Shown: positions 1-5,659 of the stretch, piece by piece | Position numbering within the stretch: the stretch's first letter is position 1 | Layout of the letters: each line of letters opens with the position of its first letter | Notes under the pieces: model-generated | Told to the model about the DNA's origin: nothing | Seen by the model: the letters and a program-made list of their open reading frames with translations, nothing else | Databases searched by the model: none | Assembly (NCBI GenBank): GCA_938003715.1 | Contig: CALKYK010000401.1 | Location: 1-5,659 of the forward strand | Direction: 5' to 3' | DNA: 5,659 nt | DNA from: an uncultured Gammaproteobacteria bacterium | Lineage (GTDB): Bacteria > Pseudomonadota > Gammaproteobacteria > Steroidobacterales > Woeseiaceae | Translations under genes and position numbers: made by a program

Positions 1-892
1 TCAGTATGCCGCCGATGCCGGCGACGACGAGCAGCTTGCCCGCCCAGTTCCCGCCCAGCAGCGCGCTTGCCGCGTCCGCGGTCGGCAGCGCGGATACCGT
101 GCGCAGCGCATCAGGGAGCCCGGCCGACACCGCCCAGATCATCGCGACGTACCACGCCACCGCCATCGCGATCGACAGCATCAACAACTTGCCGATCTCG
201 CGGAACGGCACGTCCACCTCCTCGGCCGACTGCGGAATGACGTCGAATCCGACGAACATGAACGGCACCATGACCAGGACCCCGAGGAAACCGGCCGCGC
301 CTCCGGTGAACAGCGGCTGCATGTTAGCGGCTTCACCGTTGCCCGCCGCGCCGCCGGCCAGCAGCAGCCCGACCAGCAGCACCAGGGTCGTCGCGAGCAG
401 CTGCAGGCGCGCGGCGGTGCGAATGCCGATGACGTTGATCGCCGTCATCACGACCGCGGCGATCATGCCGACCAGAACCCAGGTCAGGCGCACGTCCCAG
501 CCGGCGACGGTCCACAGGTCGATGCGGCTGAAACCCGGAAACAGGTAGTCGGTGACCGTCGGCAGCGCAACGGCCTCGAATGCGACGACCGACATGTAGC
601 CGAGCAGGATCGCCCAGGTGCAGATGAACGACGCGCCGCTGCCGAGTGCGCGCTGCGAATAGACGTGTTCGCCGCCGGCCTCCGGCATCGCGGAGGCGAG
701 TTCCGCGTAGGTCAGCCCGACGGTCAACACGGCGAATCCGCCGGCAACGAACGCGAGCATCGCGCCGGCGCTGCCGGCCCCGGTGACCCAGTTGCCGGTC
801 AGCGCGACCCAGCTCCAGCCGATCATTGCACCGAACGCGAGCGCCAGCACCTCGGGTCGCTTGACGACGCGCAGAAACCGATCGTCGGCCAT
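1..892 (-). CDS. APC-superfamily amino acid/amine permease (N-terminal part, runs off the left edge)
   Basis: This is an inner-membrane secondary transporter of the amino acid-polyamine-organocation type, probably importing or exchanging an amino acid or amine. The substrate cannot be read from sequence. The first 297 residues are visible and the frame is open to the window edge; full members are usually 430-500 residues, so about a third is missing. The visible part holds about seven hydrophobic segments. TM1 carries G21-A-M-I-G25-W-S-W28, the counterpart of the unwound glycine-rich substrate loop. Residues 61-75 (TYAELASAMPEAGGE) match the conserved APC 'Y-EL-..-P-AGG' loop after TM2. Residues 211-226 (FMFVGFDVIPQSAEEV) match the conserved TM6 'F-GFD--P--AEE' region. 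The ATG at 892-890 has an AGGGGAG Shine-Dalgarno 5 nt upstream. The gene is divergent from the Na+/Pi transporter. The family call is firm; the substrate is unknown. Confidence 0.9.
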   Translation of the reverse strand, partial: MADDRFLRVVKRPEVLALAFGAMIGWSWVALTGNWVTGAGSAGAMLAFVAGGFAVLTVGLTYAELASAMPEAGGEHVYSQRALGSGASFICTWAILLGYMSVVAFEAVALPTVTDYLFPGFSRIDLWTVAGWDVRLTWVLVGMIAAVVMTAINVIGIRTAARLQLLATTLVLLVGLLLAGGAAGNGEAANMQPLFTGGAAGFLGVLVMVPFMFVGFDVIPQSAEEVDVPFREIGKLLMLSIAMAVAWYVAMIWAVSAGLPDALRTVSALPTADAASALLGGNWAGKLLVVAGIGGIL

Positions 893-897
893 CCTGT

Positions 898-904
898 CTC
901 CCCC
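898..904 (-). promoter_or_regulatory. Shine-Dalgarno of the APC permease
   Basis: On the minus strand AGGGGAG lies 5 nt before the ATG at 892. It is a strong purine-rich ribosome binding site and fixes the permease start. The start leaves a 109-bp gap to the start chosen for the divergent gene. Confidence 0.75.
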
Positions 905-992
905 TGCGGCGCGCCGCTTCACAGACATCGTCGCGCGAATGCCGCATCATTACCCGATCGGAACGGCGCTGTCACCCGCCGTACCGCCGCAC

Positions 993-996
993 GGAG
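993..996 (+). promoter_or_regulatory. Shine-Dalgarno deciding the Na+/Pi transporter start
   Basis: GGAG lies 5 nt before the ATG at 1002. The in-frame ATG at 939 has no purine-rich site in front of it. Starting there would add 21 proline- and histidine-rich residues before the first membrane helix, and they do not look like part of the family fold. This site therefore favours 1002. Confidence 0.6.
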
Positions 997-1001
997 TCCC
1001 G

Positions 1002-2690
1002 ATGGTGGAAGCGGAATTCGATCTCTGGCGCCTGGTTGCCGGGCTCGGCCTGTTCCTGTTCGGCATGCACCAGCTCGAGCAGTCGCTGAAGATCCTCGCC
1101 GGCCGTTCGTTCAAGGTATTCCTGCGCGACCACACCTCGCATCCTGTCAAGGGCGTACTCGCCGGCGCGCTGACGACCGCCGCGCTGCAGTCGAGCTCCG
1201 TCGTCAGCCTGATCGTGCTGGCGTTCGTCGGGACCGGCATCGTATCGCTGGCCAGCGCGCTCGGTATCGTTTTCGGGTCGAACCTCGGCACGACTGCGAC
1301 CGGCTGGATCGTCGCGACGATCGGCTTCAAGCTCGACATCGAGGCGCTGTCGCTGCCGGTAATTGCGCTCGGCGGCCTGGGCGTTGTCTGGTCGCGTGCC
1401 GGCACGAAGCGCGCCGGCGTGAGCCACCTGCTGGCCGGCTTCGGCCTGATGCTGCTCGGCCTCGAGTTCATGAAGAGCGGCGCCACCAGCGCGACGGCCA
1501 TGTTCGATCCCGAGGCGCTGGCGCAGTATCCGCCGATCGTGTTCCTGCTGGTCGGTCTGGCCGTGACGGCGGTCATCCAGTCGAGCTCGGCGACGATCAT
1601 GATCACGCTGTCCGCGCTGTACGCGGGCGCAATACCGCTCACGTCGGCGGCGGCTGTCGCGATCGGCGCCGACCTCGGCACGGTAATCACCGCGGTGCTG
1701 GGCGCGCTGGCCGGCTCGATGGACAAGAAGCGGGTCGCGGTGGCCATCATCATCTTCAACGTCGTGACGGATGCCATCGCGTTCATATTCCTGGTGCCGC
1801 TGCTCGCGCTGCTGACCGAAATCATCGGCATTCGCGACCCGCTGTACGCGCTGGTCGCGTTTCACAGCACGTTCAACCTGATCGGCATCATCATCTTCCT
1901 GCCGTTGATCGGTTTGATGAGCCGCCAGCTTGCCACCCGCTTCACGGAGAGCGGGCCCACGTTCCTGCGACACATCAAGGATGCGGATCTCGGCGTGCCG
2001 GAGGCGGCAATGCAGAACGTCAGCCGCGAGACCCTGCGCCTGATCGACCAGGCCGCCGCGCTGAACCAGGTCAGCTTCGAACTGCCGGTCGCAGAGGGTT
2101 TTTACGCGACCGAAGGCGACCGCGAGAACGTCGACATCTTCGGCGAAGAACCCGAATACGAAACCGCGTACGCGGACCTGAAACGACTCGAGGGCGAAAT
2201 CCTGTCGTACGCGATTCGACTGCAGTCGGTGCATCTCGACAGCGACGAGTCGGCACGCCTCGGCCAGGTCATCATCGCGATCCGAAGCGCCGTGCACGCC
2301 GCGAAGTCGATCAAGGACACGCACCACGACCTCGATGCCTTCCGCCAGGCTGTCGATGATCATTTCAATGCGTGGTTCGGCCGCTTTCGCGATGCCGCCG
2401 GGCGCTTTTACAGGCAGCTCTCGGGCCTTTCGATCACGGAGTCCGAATCGCATCTTTTCGAGACGCTCGTCGAACTCAAGAATTTGAACGAACAGGCACA
2501 TCGCGAGCTGCACGCCGCCATACACGACGAGGTGCGCAGCGGCGCGCTGAGCAAGGTCCAGGTGTCGACGCTGCTGAACGTGAACCGCGAGTTCTTTTCC
2601 TCGAACCAGAGCCTGCTCTCAGCGCTCGCGGATGCGCTGCTCGACCCGCAACGCGCGGAAGACTACGACAGCCTGCCGATAAGTGCCTGA
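1002..2690 (+). CDS. Na+/phosphate cotransporter family protein with C-terminal PhoU-like domain (YjbB/NptA type)
   Basis: This is an inner-membrane sodium-coupled phosphate transporter of the Na_Pi_cotrans family. The related E. coli YjbB has been described as a phosphate exporter and Vibrio NptA as an importer, so direction is not certain here. The protein has 562 residues, close to YjbB (about 540). The membrane part spans about residues 8-305 and contains the two family inverted repeats: QSSS at 63-66 followed by GSNLGTT at 92-98, and QSSS at 193-196 followed by GADLGTVIT at 222-230. The two QSSS stretches share an identical 11-base DNA core (1188-1198 and 1578-1588). Residues about 335-550 are a charged, helical, soluble PhoU-like tail with an acidic insertion near 371-390, likely sensing or gating phosphate flux. 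The ATG at 1002 was chosen over 939 for its GGAG site. A hemerythrin gene follows 92 bp downstream on the same strand. Confidence 0.93.
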   Translation: MVEAEFDLWRLVAGLGLFLFGMHQLEQSLKILAGRSFKVFLRDHTSHPVKGVLAGALTTAALQSSSVVSLIVLAFVGTGIVSLASALGIVFGSNLGTTATGWIVATIGFKLDIEALSLPVIALGGLGVVWSRAGTKRAGVSHLLAGFGLMLLGLEFMKSGATSATAMFDPEALAQYPPIVFLLVGLAVTAVIQSSSATIMITLSALYAGAIPLTSAAAVAIGADLGTVITAVLGALAGSMDKKRVAVAIIIFNVVTDAIAFIFLVPLLALLTEIIGIRDPLYALVAFHSTFNLIGIIIFLPLIGLMSRQLATRFTESGPTFLRHIKDADLGVPEAAMQNVSRETLRLIDQAAALNQVSFELPVAEGFYATEGDRENVDIFGEEPEYETAYADLKRLEGEILSYAIRLQSVHLDSDESARLGQVIIAIRSAVHAAKSIKDTHHDLDAFRQAVDDHFNAWFGRFRDAAGRFYRQLSGLSITESESHLFETLVELKNLNEQAHRELHAAIHDEVRSGALSKVQVSTLLNVNREFFSSNQSLLSALADALLDPQRAEDYDSLPISA

Positions 2691-2782
2691 AAACGCGGGC
2701 GCGGATAGGGGAAAGCCCTGATTTCGGCCGTGCCGGTACGGGCGGAACATTGGCCCATCACCGGGACGTTCGGGACAAGGCG
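2691..2782 (+). other. Short intergenic spacer between Na+/Pi transporter and hemerythrin gene
   Basis: These 92 bp contain no gene. A small imperfect hairpin (CCGT/ACGG arms, 2728-2741) is not followed by a T-tract, so it is not a convincing intrinsic terminator. No clear promoter is visible. Read-through from the transporter into the hemerythrin gene is therefore possible. Confidence 0.4.
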
Positions 2783-3349
2783 ATGCAAAATGACGCGGCC
2801 ACAATCCTGGCCGAGCTGCGCCAGGACCACAGGAACATGGGCCTGATGCTGGACCTGCTCGAGCAGGAATCCAACCGTATCTACGAAGGCGAAGAACCCG
2901 ACTACGACCTGCTGCACGACATCATGCACTACATGACCGTGTATCCCGACGCCGTGCATCATCCGAAAGAGGACCGCATCTACGCGGAGCTGAACGCCGT
3001 GCGGCCCGACCTGAGCTCGGGCTTCGGGCGCATAACCGTCGATCACCGGCACATCGCGGAACTCGGGCTGAAGCTGCGCGACGCGCTCGCCTCGATCGCA
3101 AGCGGAGCGATGGTCGAAAGGAAGGCCGTCGTTACGGATGCGCTGCGCTACGTGAATACGCTGCGCGGGCACATGCAGTGGGAGGAGCTGGACCTGTTCC
3201 AGCGCATCGAGGAAATGATCCGCGGCGGTCACCGCGAGCTGGGCGCCGCGTCCGTCTCGTTTCGCAGCGATCCGCTGTTCGGTCCGAAAGTCGAGGCTCG
3301 ATTCAGCCACCTGGTGGAGAGCGTGCGCGAAATCGAATTGCGCAACTGA
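2783..3349 (+). CDS. Hemerythrin (HHE cation-binding) domain protein
   Basis: This is a small cytoplasmic four-helix-bundle protein expected to bind a non-heme diiron centre. Related proteins sense or store O2, respond to nitric oxide or repair iron centres; the specific role here is unknown. The protein has 188 residues. Candidate iron ligands follow the HHE pattern: H16 in helix 1, H59/H60 and E63 in HHPKED (59-64), H88 in VDHRH, and H130 with E134/E135 in HMQWEE. H45 and H49 are extra histidines in helix 2. About 38 residues follow the last motif, beginning after GGHRELG and including DPLFG (163-167). The ATG at 2783 starts just before the helix-1 motif. GGGA ends 7 nt upstream and AAGG 2 nt upstream, so the ribosome site is modest. 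The upstream in-frame extension runs into the transporter gene and is not homologous-looking. There is no signal peptide. Confidence 0.88.
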   Translation: MQNDAATILAELRQDHRNMGLMLDLLEQESNRIYEGEEPDYDLLHDIMHYMTVYPDAVHHPKEDRIYAELNAVRPDLSSGFGRITVDHRHIAELGLKLRDALASIASGAMVERKAVVTDALRYVNTLRGHMQWEELDLFQRIEEMIRGGHRELGAASVSFRSDPLFGPKVEARFSHLVESVREIELRN

Positions 3350-3356
3350 GCCTCAG
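3346..3356. repeat. 11-bp palindrome spanning two convergent stop codons
   Basis: CTGAGCCTCAG is a perfect inverted repeat around a central base. It contains the plus-strand TGA of the hemerythrin gene (3347-3349) and the minus-strand TGA of the barrel gene (3355-3353). It is too short, and lacks a T-tract, to be a standard terminator. Confidence 0.6.
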
Positions 3357-4609
3357 AAATAATACGCAAACTGCGCGAACAGCGACGCATCGACCGCGAC
3401 GTAGAGTCCCGGGATTCCGGCGTCGATACCGCCGAACTCGCTACCCGACGGACCGAGGGGCACGTTCAAAGCGGTCAGGAATTCCGCGTTGTCGGATACG
3501 CTGAATCTCGACACGAGCTGCAGCAGCGCGCTGTCGTCGTCCAGGTTCCAGAACAGGTTCGGCGTCACGAGCAACAGCGGCGTAAGCTCGACCGTTGCCC
3601 CGGCCGCCATGTAGTTTTGCCCGAGGGTGAAGGTCTCGGCGCGCTGCAGCCGTGATCCGAGCAGTGGATCGGCCACAACTGCGGCTGCGTCGTAGCGCCC
3701 TCCCGGCAGGCCGTAGTCGGAATGGAAATACTCCACGAGCCCGCTGACGTTTCGGCCGCCCCATACCCAGGAGTAGCTCACACTTGCCACCACCTCCGTC
3801 GCGGTGCCGCCCGCTGTGTCGGCGACGACGACGTCGCCGCGCAGGACGGCGCCGCCGACGTTCAGATTGCCGCCAATCCCGATTGTCGTCCGGTCGTAGT
3901 GTTCGGCCAGCAGGAGGTCGAGCTCCGCGCGCTCGAAAACGGCGTGGTACTTGAGCGCGGACGTGCGCTCGCGGGAGTCGATGTCGCCCGTAGCCGGGTC
4001 ACGCCGGAACACGACCGCCGCCTGCAGGTCGTGGCCGTTAGGGAACAGGTACTGACCGTACAGCATGTCGTCCCCCGCCTTGTACTCGGTGTCGATCGCG
4101 GTCGGGTCGAACGGGTTCACGATGTCCATCGGCGTGAAAGCGAGCCCGTTGCCCCAGGTAATCGCCTGGCGTCCGGCGCGAATGACGAGGTCTTCCGAGG
4201 CAAAGCCGAGCGCGAGGCGATCGAGACGATGCAGCGCGAGTCGCTTGCCCTCGTCCTCCACGACGTCGGTCAGGTCCATCAGCCGGCGCGCGTCGTCCGG
4301 CCGGCCGCCGTCGAACGGCGAGATCGTCGGCGTTACCGAAAGCGCGTTGCGATCGCCGACCGCCGCGAACAGCTGCCAGGCCGCGTCGAACGACCAGGGC
4401 CCGTCGCGGCCTTCGATGTTGACGCGCAGTTCCGCCTGCGCGTCGAGTGCGCCCGCGCCGATCGCCTGGCGGAAGACGCTGTCCGCCGGGTACCAGTCAG
4501 CCGTCACGCGCGGTTTGACGTGACCGCCGACTTCGTACTCCGCGGCGACGGCCGGCGATGCCGCCGCGGCGAGCAACAGGAGCAGGATGTCAGGCCGCGT
4601 GCTGCGCAA
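3353..4609 (-). CDS. Outer-membrane beta-barrel protein with signal peptide, in an ABC exporter operon
   Basis: This is a probable outer-membrane channel or receptor. From the TTG at 4609 it has 418 residues. Residues 1-22 form a Sec signal: R2/R5, a leucine/alanine core at 8-17, then A-V-A with cleavage expected after A22. The mature part consists of alternating polar/hydrophobic strands and ends in AQFAYYF, a terminal aromatic typical of barrel proteins recognised by the BAM complex. Residues 146-167 include GRQAITWGNG and NPFDPTAID, reminiscent of the 'GRQ--WG---NP-D' region in DUF1302/alginate-export-type barrels; the exact family is not certain. No ATG precedes the signal in frame. TTG at 4657, 4633 and 4609 are the options, and 4609 gives the most compact signal peptide but has no clear Shine-Dalgarno. 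The gene overlaps the ATPase gene by 20 nt, suggesting translational coupling. It converges with the hemerythrin gene at a 3-bp gap. Confidence 0.82.
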   Translation of the reverse strand: MRSTRPDILLLLLAAAASPAVAAEYEVGGHVKPRVTADWYPADSVFRQAIGAGALDAQAELRVNIEGRDGPWSFDAAWQLFAAVGDRNALSVTPTISPFDGGRPDDARRLMDLTDVVEDEGKRLALHRLDRLALGFASEDLVIRAGRQAITWGNGLAFTPMDIVNPFDPTAIDTEYKAGDDMLYGQYLFPNGHDLQAAVVFRRDPATGDIDSRERTSALKYHAVFERAELDLLLAEHYDRTTIGIGGNLNVGGAVLRGDVVVADTAGGTATEVVASVSYSWVWGGRNVSGLVEYFHSDYGLPGGRYDAAAVVADPLLGSRLQRAETFTLGQNYMAAGATVELTPLLLVTPNLFWNLDDDSALLQLVSRFSVSDNAEFLTALNVPLGPSGSEFGGIDAGIPGLYVAVDASLFAQFAYYF

Positions 4610-5282
4610 TGTCGTCGACGATGCGACCGTCAAGCATCCGGATCGGGCGCTTTGCAAAGGACATGACGCGCGGGTGGTGGGTCGCGATCAAGAAGGTCGT
4701 CTCGCGGCTCTCGTTCAGCGCGACGAAGAGTTCCATCAGCTCGTCGGAGGTTTTCGAATCGAGGTTGGCGGTCGGTTCGTCGGCAAGCACCAGCGAGGGT
4801 CCCGACACGATCGCTCGTGCCACGGCGACGCGCTGCTGCTGGCCACCGGACATTTCGGCCGGGCGTCGCTCCTCGAGCCCGGCGAGGCCTACTTCGTCCA
4901 GGATCGCGAGTGAACGCTCGCGACGCTTCGCCGCCGGGACGCCCTGCACCTGCATGACGAACTCGACGTTCTCCCGCGCCGAAAGCACCGGGATCAGGTT
5001 GTATGCCTGGAACACGAAGCCAATCTTCGCGAGCCTGAGCGCCGCGAGCTCGCCCTTCGACATCGTGTCGATGCGCGCGTCGTCGATCCACACCTCGCCG
5101 CTGTCGGGGATGTCGAGACCCCCGATCGCGTTCAAAAGCGTCGTCTTGCCGCCGCCCGAGGGCGCCGACAGGCAGACGAAGCCGCCTTTGTCGATGTCGA
5201 GGTGGACATGATCCAGCGCGTGGATCTCGGCGCTGCCCTGGCGATAAGTCTTGCAAAGATCGATGCACCTGACTGTGCTCAT
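4590..5282 (-). CDS. ABC transporter ATP-binding protein, LolD/MacB family
   Basis: This is the cytoplasmic ATPase that drives the adjoining FtsX-type permease. It has 230 residues, the length of LolD (about 233). All motifs are present: a Walker A loop at 40-47 (APSGGGKT), Q-loop Q92 in FQAYNLIP, signature MSGGQQQR at 144-151, Walker B LVLADEP at 165-171 with catalytic E170 or its immediate neighbour (ADEP), D-loop NLDS at 173-176, and H-loop H202 in ATHH. IGGLDIPDSGEV after Walker A is typical of the LolD/MacB subgroup. Walker A begins with alanine where glycine is usual. ATG at 5282 lies 2 nt after the permease stop and has AAGG 7 nt upstream; an in-frame start at 5333 would overlap the permease. 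These ATPases act in lipoprotein release, macrolide/toxin export or lipid handling. The downstream barrel gene argues for an envelope-spanning role. Confidence 0.93.
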   Translation of the reverse strand: MSTVRCIDLCKTYRQGSAEIHALDHVHLDIDKGGFVCLSAPSGGGKTTLLNAIGGLDIPDSGEVWIDDARIDTMSKGELAALRLAKIGFVFQAYNLIPVLSARENVEFVMQVQGVPAAKRRERSLAILDEVGLAGLEERRPAEMSGGQQQRVAVARAIVSGPSLVLADEPTANLDSKTSDELMELFVALNESRETTFLIATHHPRVMSFAKRPIRMLDGRIVDDIAQHAA

Positions 5283-5284
5283 GC

Positions 5285-5659
5285 TCAAACCTTGGTGATG
5301 GCTTCGACGGGTTCGTAGCGCGATGCGCGCCACGCGGGAGAGAGGCTCGCGACGACGCCGAGCACGATGACAACGGCGTTGGCGAGCAGCACGTCGCGTG
5401 AAAGCAGCTCGGGATACAGAACGCTCGATGCGCCGAACATCTCCATGCCCTCGGCGACCGCGGAAATATCGATGCCGTCTTCGAGGGGCTGCACGCTCGC
5501 GACGGCGAGCAGGTTGCCGGCAACCAGCCCGATCAGCAGCAGAAGCAGCGACTCGACCAGCACCTGGGCCATGATGCTCGACGGGCGCATGCCGAGCGCC
5601 ATGATCAGCCCGATCTCGCGTACGCGCTCGAACACGGCCATGACCAGCGTGTTGACGAG
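5285..5659 (-). CDS. FtsX/MacB-type ABC transporter permease (C-terminal part, runs off the right edge)
   Basis: This is the inner-membrane subunit of the LolCE/MacB-like ABC transporter served by the downstream ATPase. The last 124 residues are visible, and the frame stays open to the window edge. The visible sequence begins LVNTLVMAVFERVREIGLI, matching the 'NTL-M-V-ERTREIG---ALG' cytoplasmic coupling region that precedes the last helices of FtsX domains, so the methionine at 5641 is internal rather than a start. Two further hydrophobic helices follow (around visible residues 30-54 and 92-106), separated by a periplasmic loop. The end SLSPAWRASRYEPVEAITKV matches the family's C-terminal 'PAWRAS---P-EAL' signature. 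Full-length proteins are about 400 residues, so the N-terminal helix and large periplasmic domain lie outside the window. Confidence 0.92.
   Translation of the reverse strand, partial: LVNTLVMAVFERVREIGLIMALGMRPSSIMAQVLVESLLLLLIGLVAGNLLAVASVQPLEDGIDISAVAEGMEMFGASSVLYPELLSRDVLLANAVVIVLGVVASLSPAWRASRYEPVEAITKV
5290..5293 (-). promoter_or_regulatory. Shine-Dalgarno of the ABC ATPase gene
   Basis: AAGG lies within the last codons of the permease gene, 7 nt before the ATPase ATG at 5282. With the stop-GC-ATG arrangement at 5287-5280 it indicates coupled translation of permease and ATPase, and it supports 5282 rather than the longer upstream start. Confidence 0.6.

Larger units (their letters stand above)
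893..1001. promoter_or_regulatory. Divergent intergenic region between APC permease and Na+/Pi transporter
   Basis: This 109-bp gap must hold the start signals for both divergent genes unless promoters lie inside the coding regions. The best core-promoter candidate I can see is on the minus strand, for the permease. GTGACA at 975-970 differs from TTGACA at one base, and GGTAAT at 954-949 matches TATAAT at four of six positions. Their 15-nt spacing is shorter than ideal, so this is weak. I found no convincing sigma-70 pair for the plus strand and no clear operator palindrome. Confidence 0.3.

Noticed and set aside
6..548. A 180-codon plus-strand frame and a 205-codon minus-strand frame (333-950) over the APC permease
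   Set aside because: Both are shadows of the permease, which is open to the left window edge in a different minus-strand frame and carries clear APC motifs.
939..1001. ATG at 939 as the start of the Na+/Pi transporter
   Set aside because: No ribosome site precedes it, and the added 21 residues are Pro/His-rich with no family resemblance; ATG 1002 has GGAG at proper spacing.
972..2525. A 517-codon open frame on the minus strand, and long plus-strand frames at 665-2359, opposite or overlapping the Na+/Pi transporter
   Set aside because: Their translations are rich in Arg, Asp, Gln and Ala with low-complexity runs and no domain. They are the frame shadows expected opposite GC-rich codons, whereas the transporter frame has clear family motifs.
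2728..2741. Small hairpin between the phosphate transporter and hemerythrin genes as a terminator
   Set aside because: The arms are only 4-5 bp and no T-tract follows.
2762..2776. Direct repeat CGGGAC (2762-2767 and 2771-2776) upstream of the hemerythrin start as a regulator site
   Set aside because: Six-base repeats are expected by chance in GC-rich DNA, and no third copy or known consensus supports it.
3722..4666. A 314-codon plus-strand frame opposite the barrel gene
   Set aside because: Arg/Val/Asp-rich shadow translation with no recognisable motif or ribosome site. The minus-strand frame has a signal peptide, strand pattern and aromatic C-terminus.
4630..5523. A 297-codon minus-strand frame spanning the ATPase and permease genes
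   Set aside because: It crosses the junction of two well-supported genes in another frame and its translation is Arg/Pro/Ala-rich without motifs.

Overview
The window is GC-rich on both strands (roughly 60-65% by eye), with GC-ending codons and long empty reading frames lying opposite real genes. It encodes a periplasmic-export signal sequence and an outer-membrane beta-barrel ending in aromatic residues, so the source is a Gram-negative bacterium, most plausibly a GC-rich gammaproteobacterium or related proteobacterium. There are no tRNA or rRNA genes, CRISPR arrays, transposases or phage genes. Nearly all of the sequence is coding.

Layout. (1) 1-892, minus: the N-terminal 297 residues of an APC-superfamily amino acid/amine permease, running off the left edge. 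(2) 893-1001: a short divergent intergenic region holding both start signals. (3) 1002-2690, plus: a complete 562-residue Na+/phosphate cotransporter-family protein, with two QSSS-containing membrane repeats and a PhoU-like cytoplasmic tail (YjbB/NptA type). (4) 2783-3349, plus: a 188-residue hemerythrin (HHE) domain protein. (5) 3353-4609, minus: a 418-residue outer-membrane beta-barrel with a signal peptide, convergent with the hemerythrin gene and separated from it by 3 bp. (6) 4590-5282, minus: a LolD/MacB-type ABC ATPase. (7) 5285-5659, minus: the C-terminal 124 residues of an FtsX/MacB-type ABC permease, running off the right edge.

How they fit together. On the minus strand, permease, ATPase and barrel form a tightly packed operon: there are 2 nt between permease stop and ATPase start, and the barrel probably starts inside the ATPase gene. 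This suggests a dedicated envelope export or lipid/lipoprotein-handling system, with an inner-membrane ABC engine and an outer-membrane partner. On the plus strand the phosphate transporter and hemerythrin are co-directional and 92 bp apart, so they may be co-transcribed. The APC permease is divergent from them.

I see no clearly unprecedented system. The most interesting element is the ABC/beta-barrel operon, whose substrate cannot be read from this window. Its barrel has only TTG start options, and its ATPase has a slightly atypical Walker A loop.
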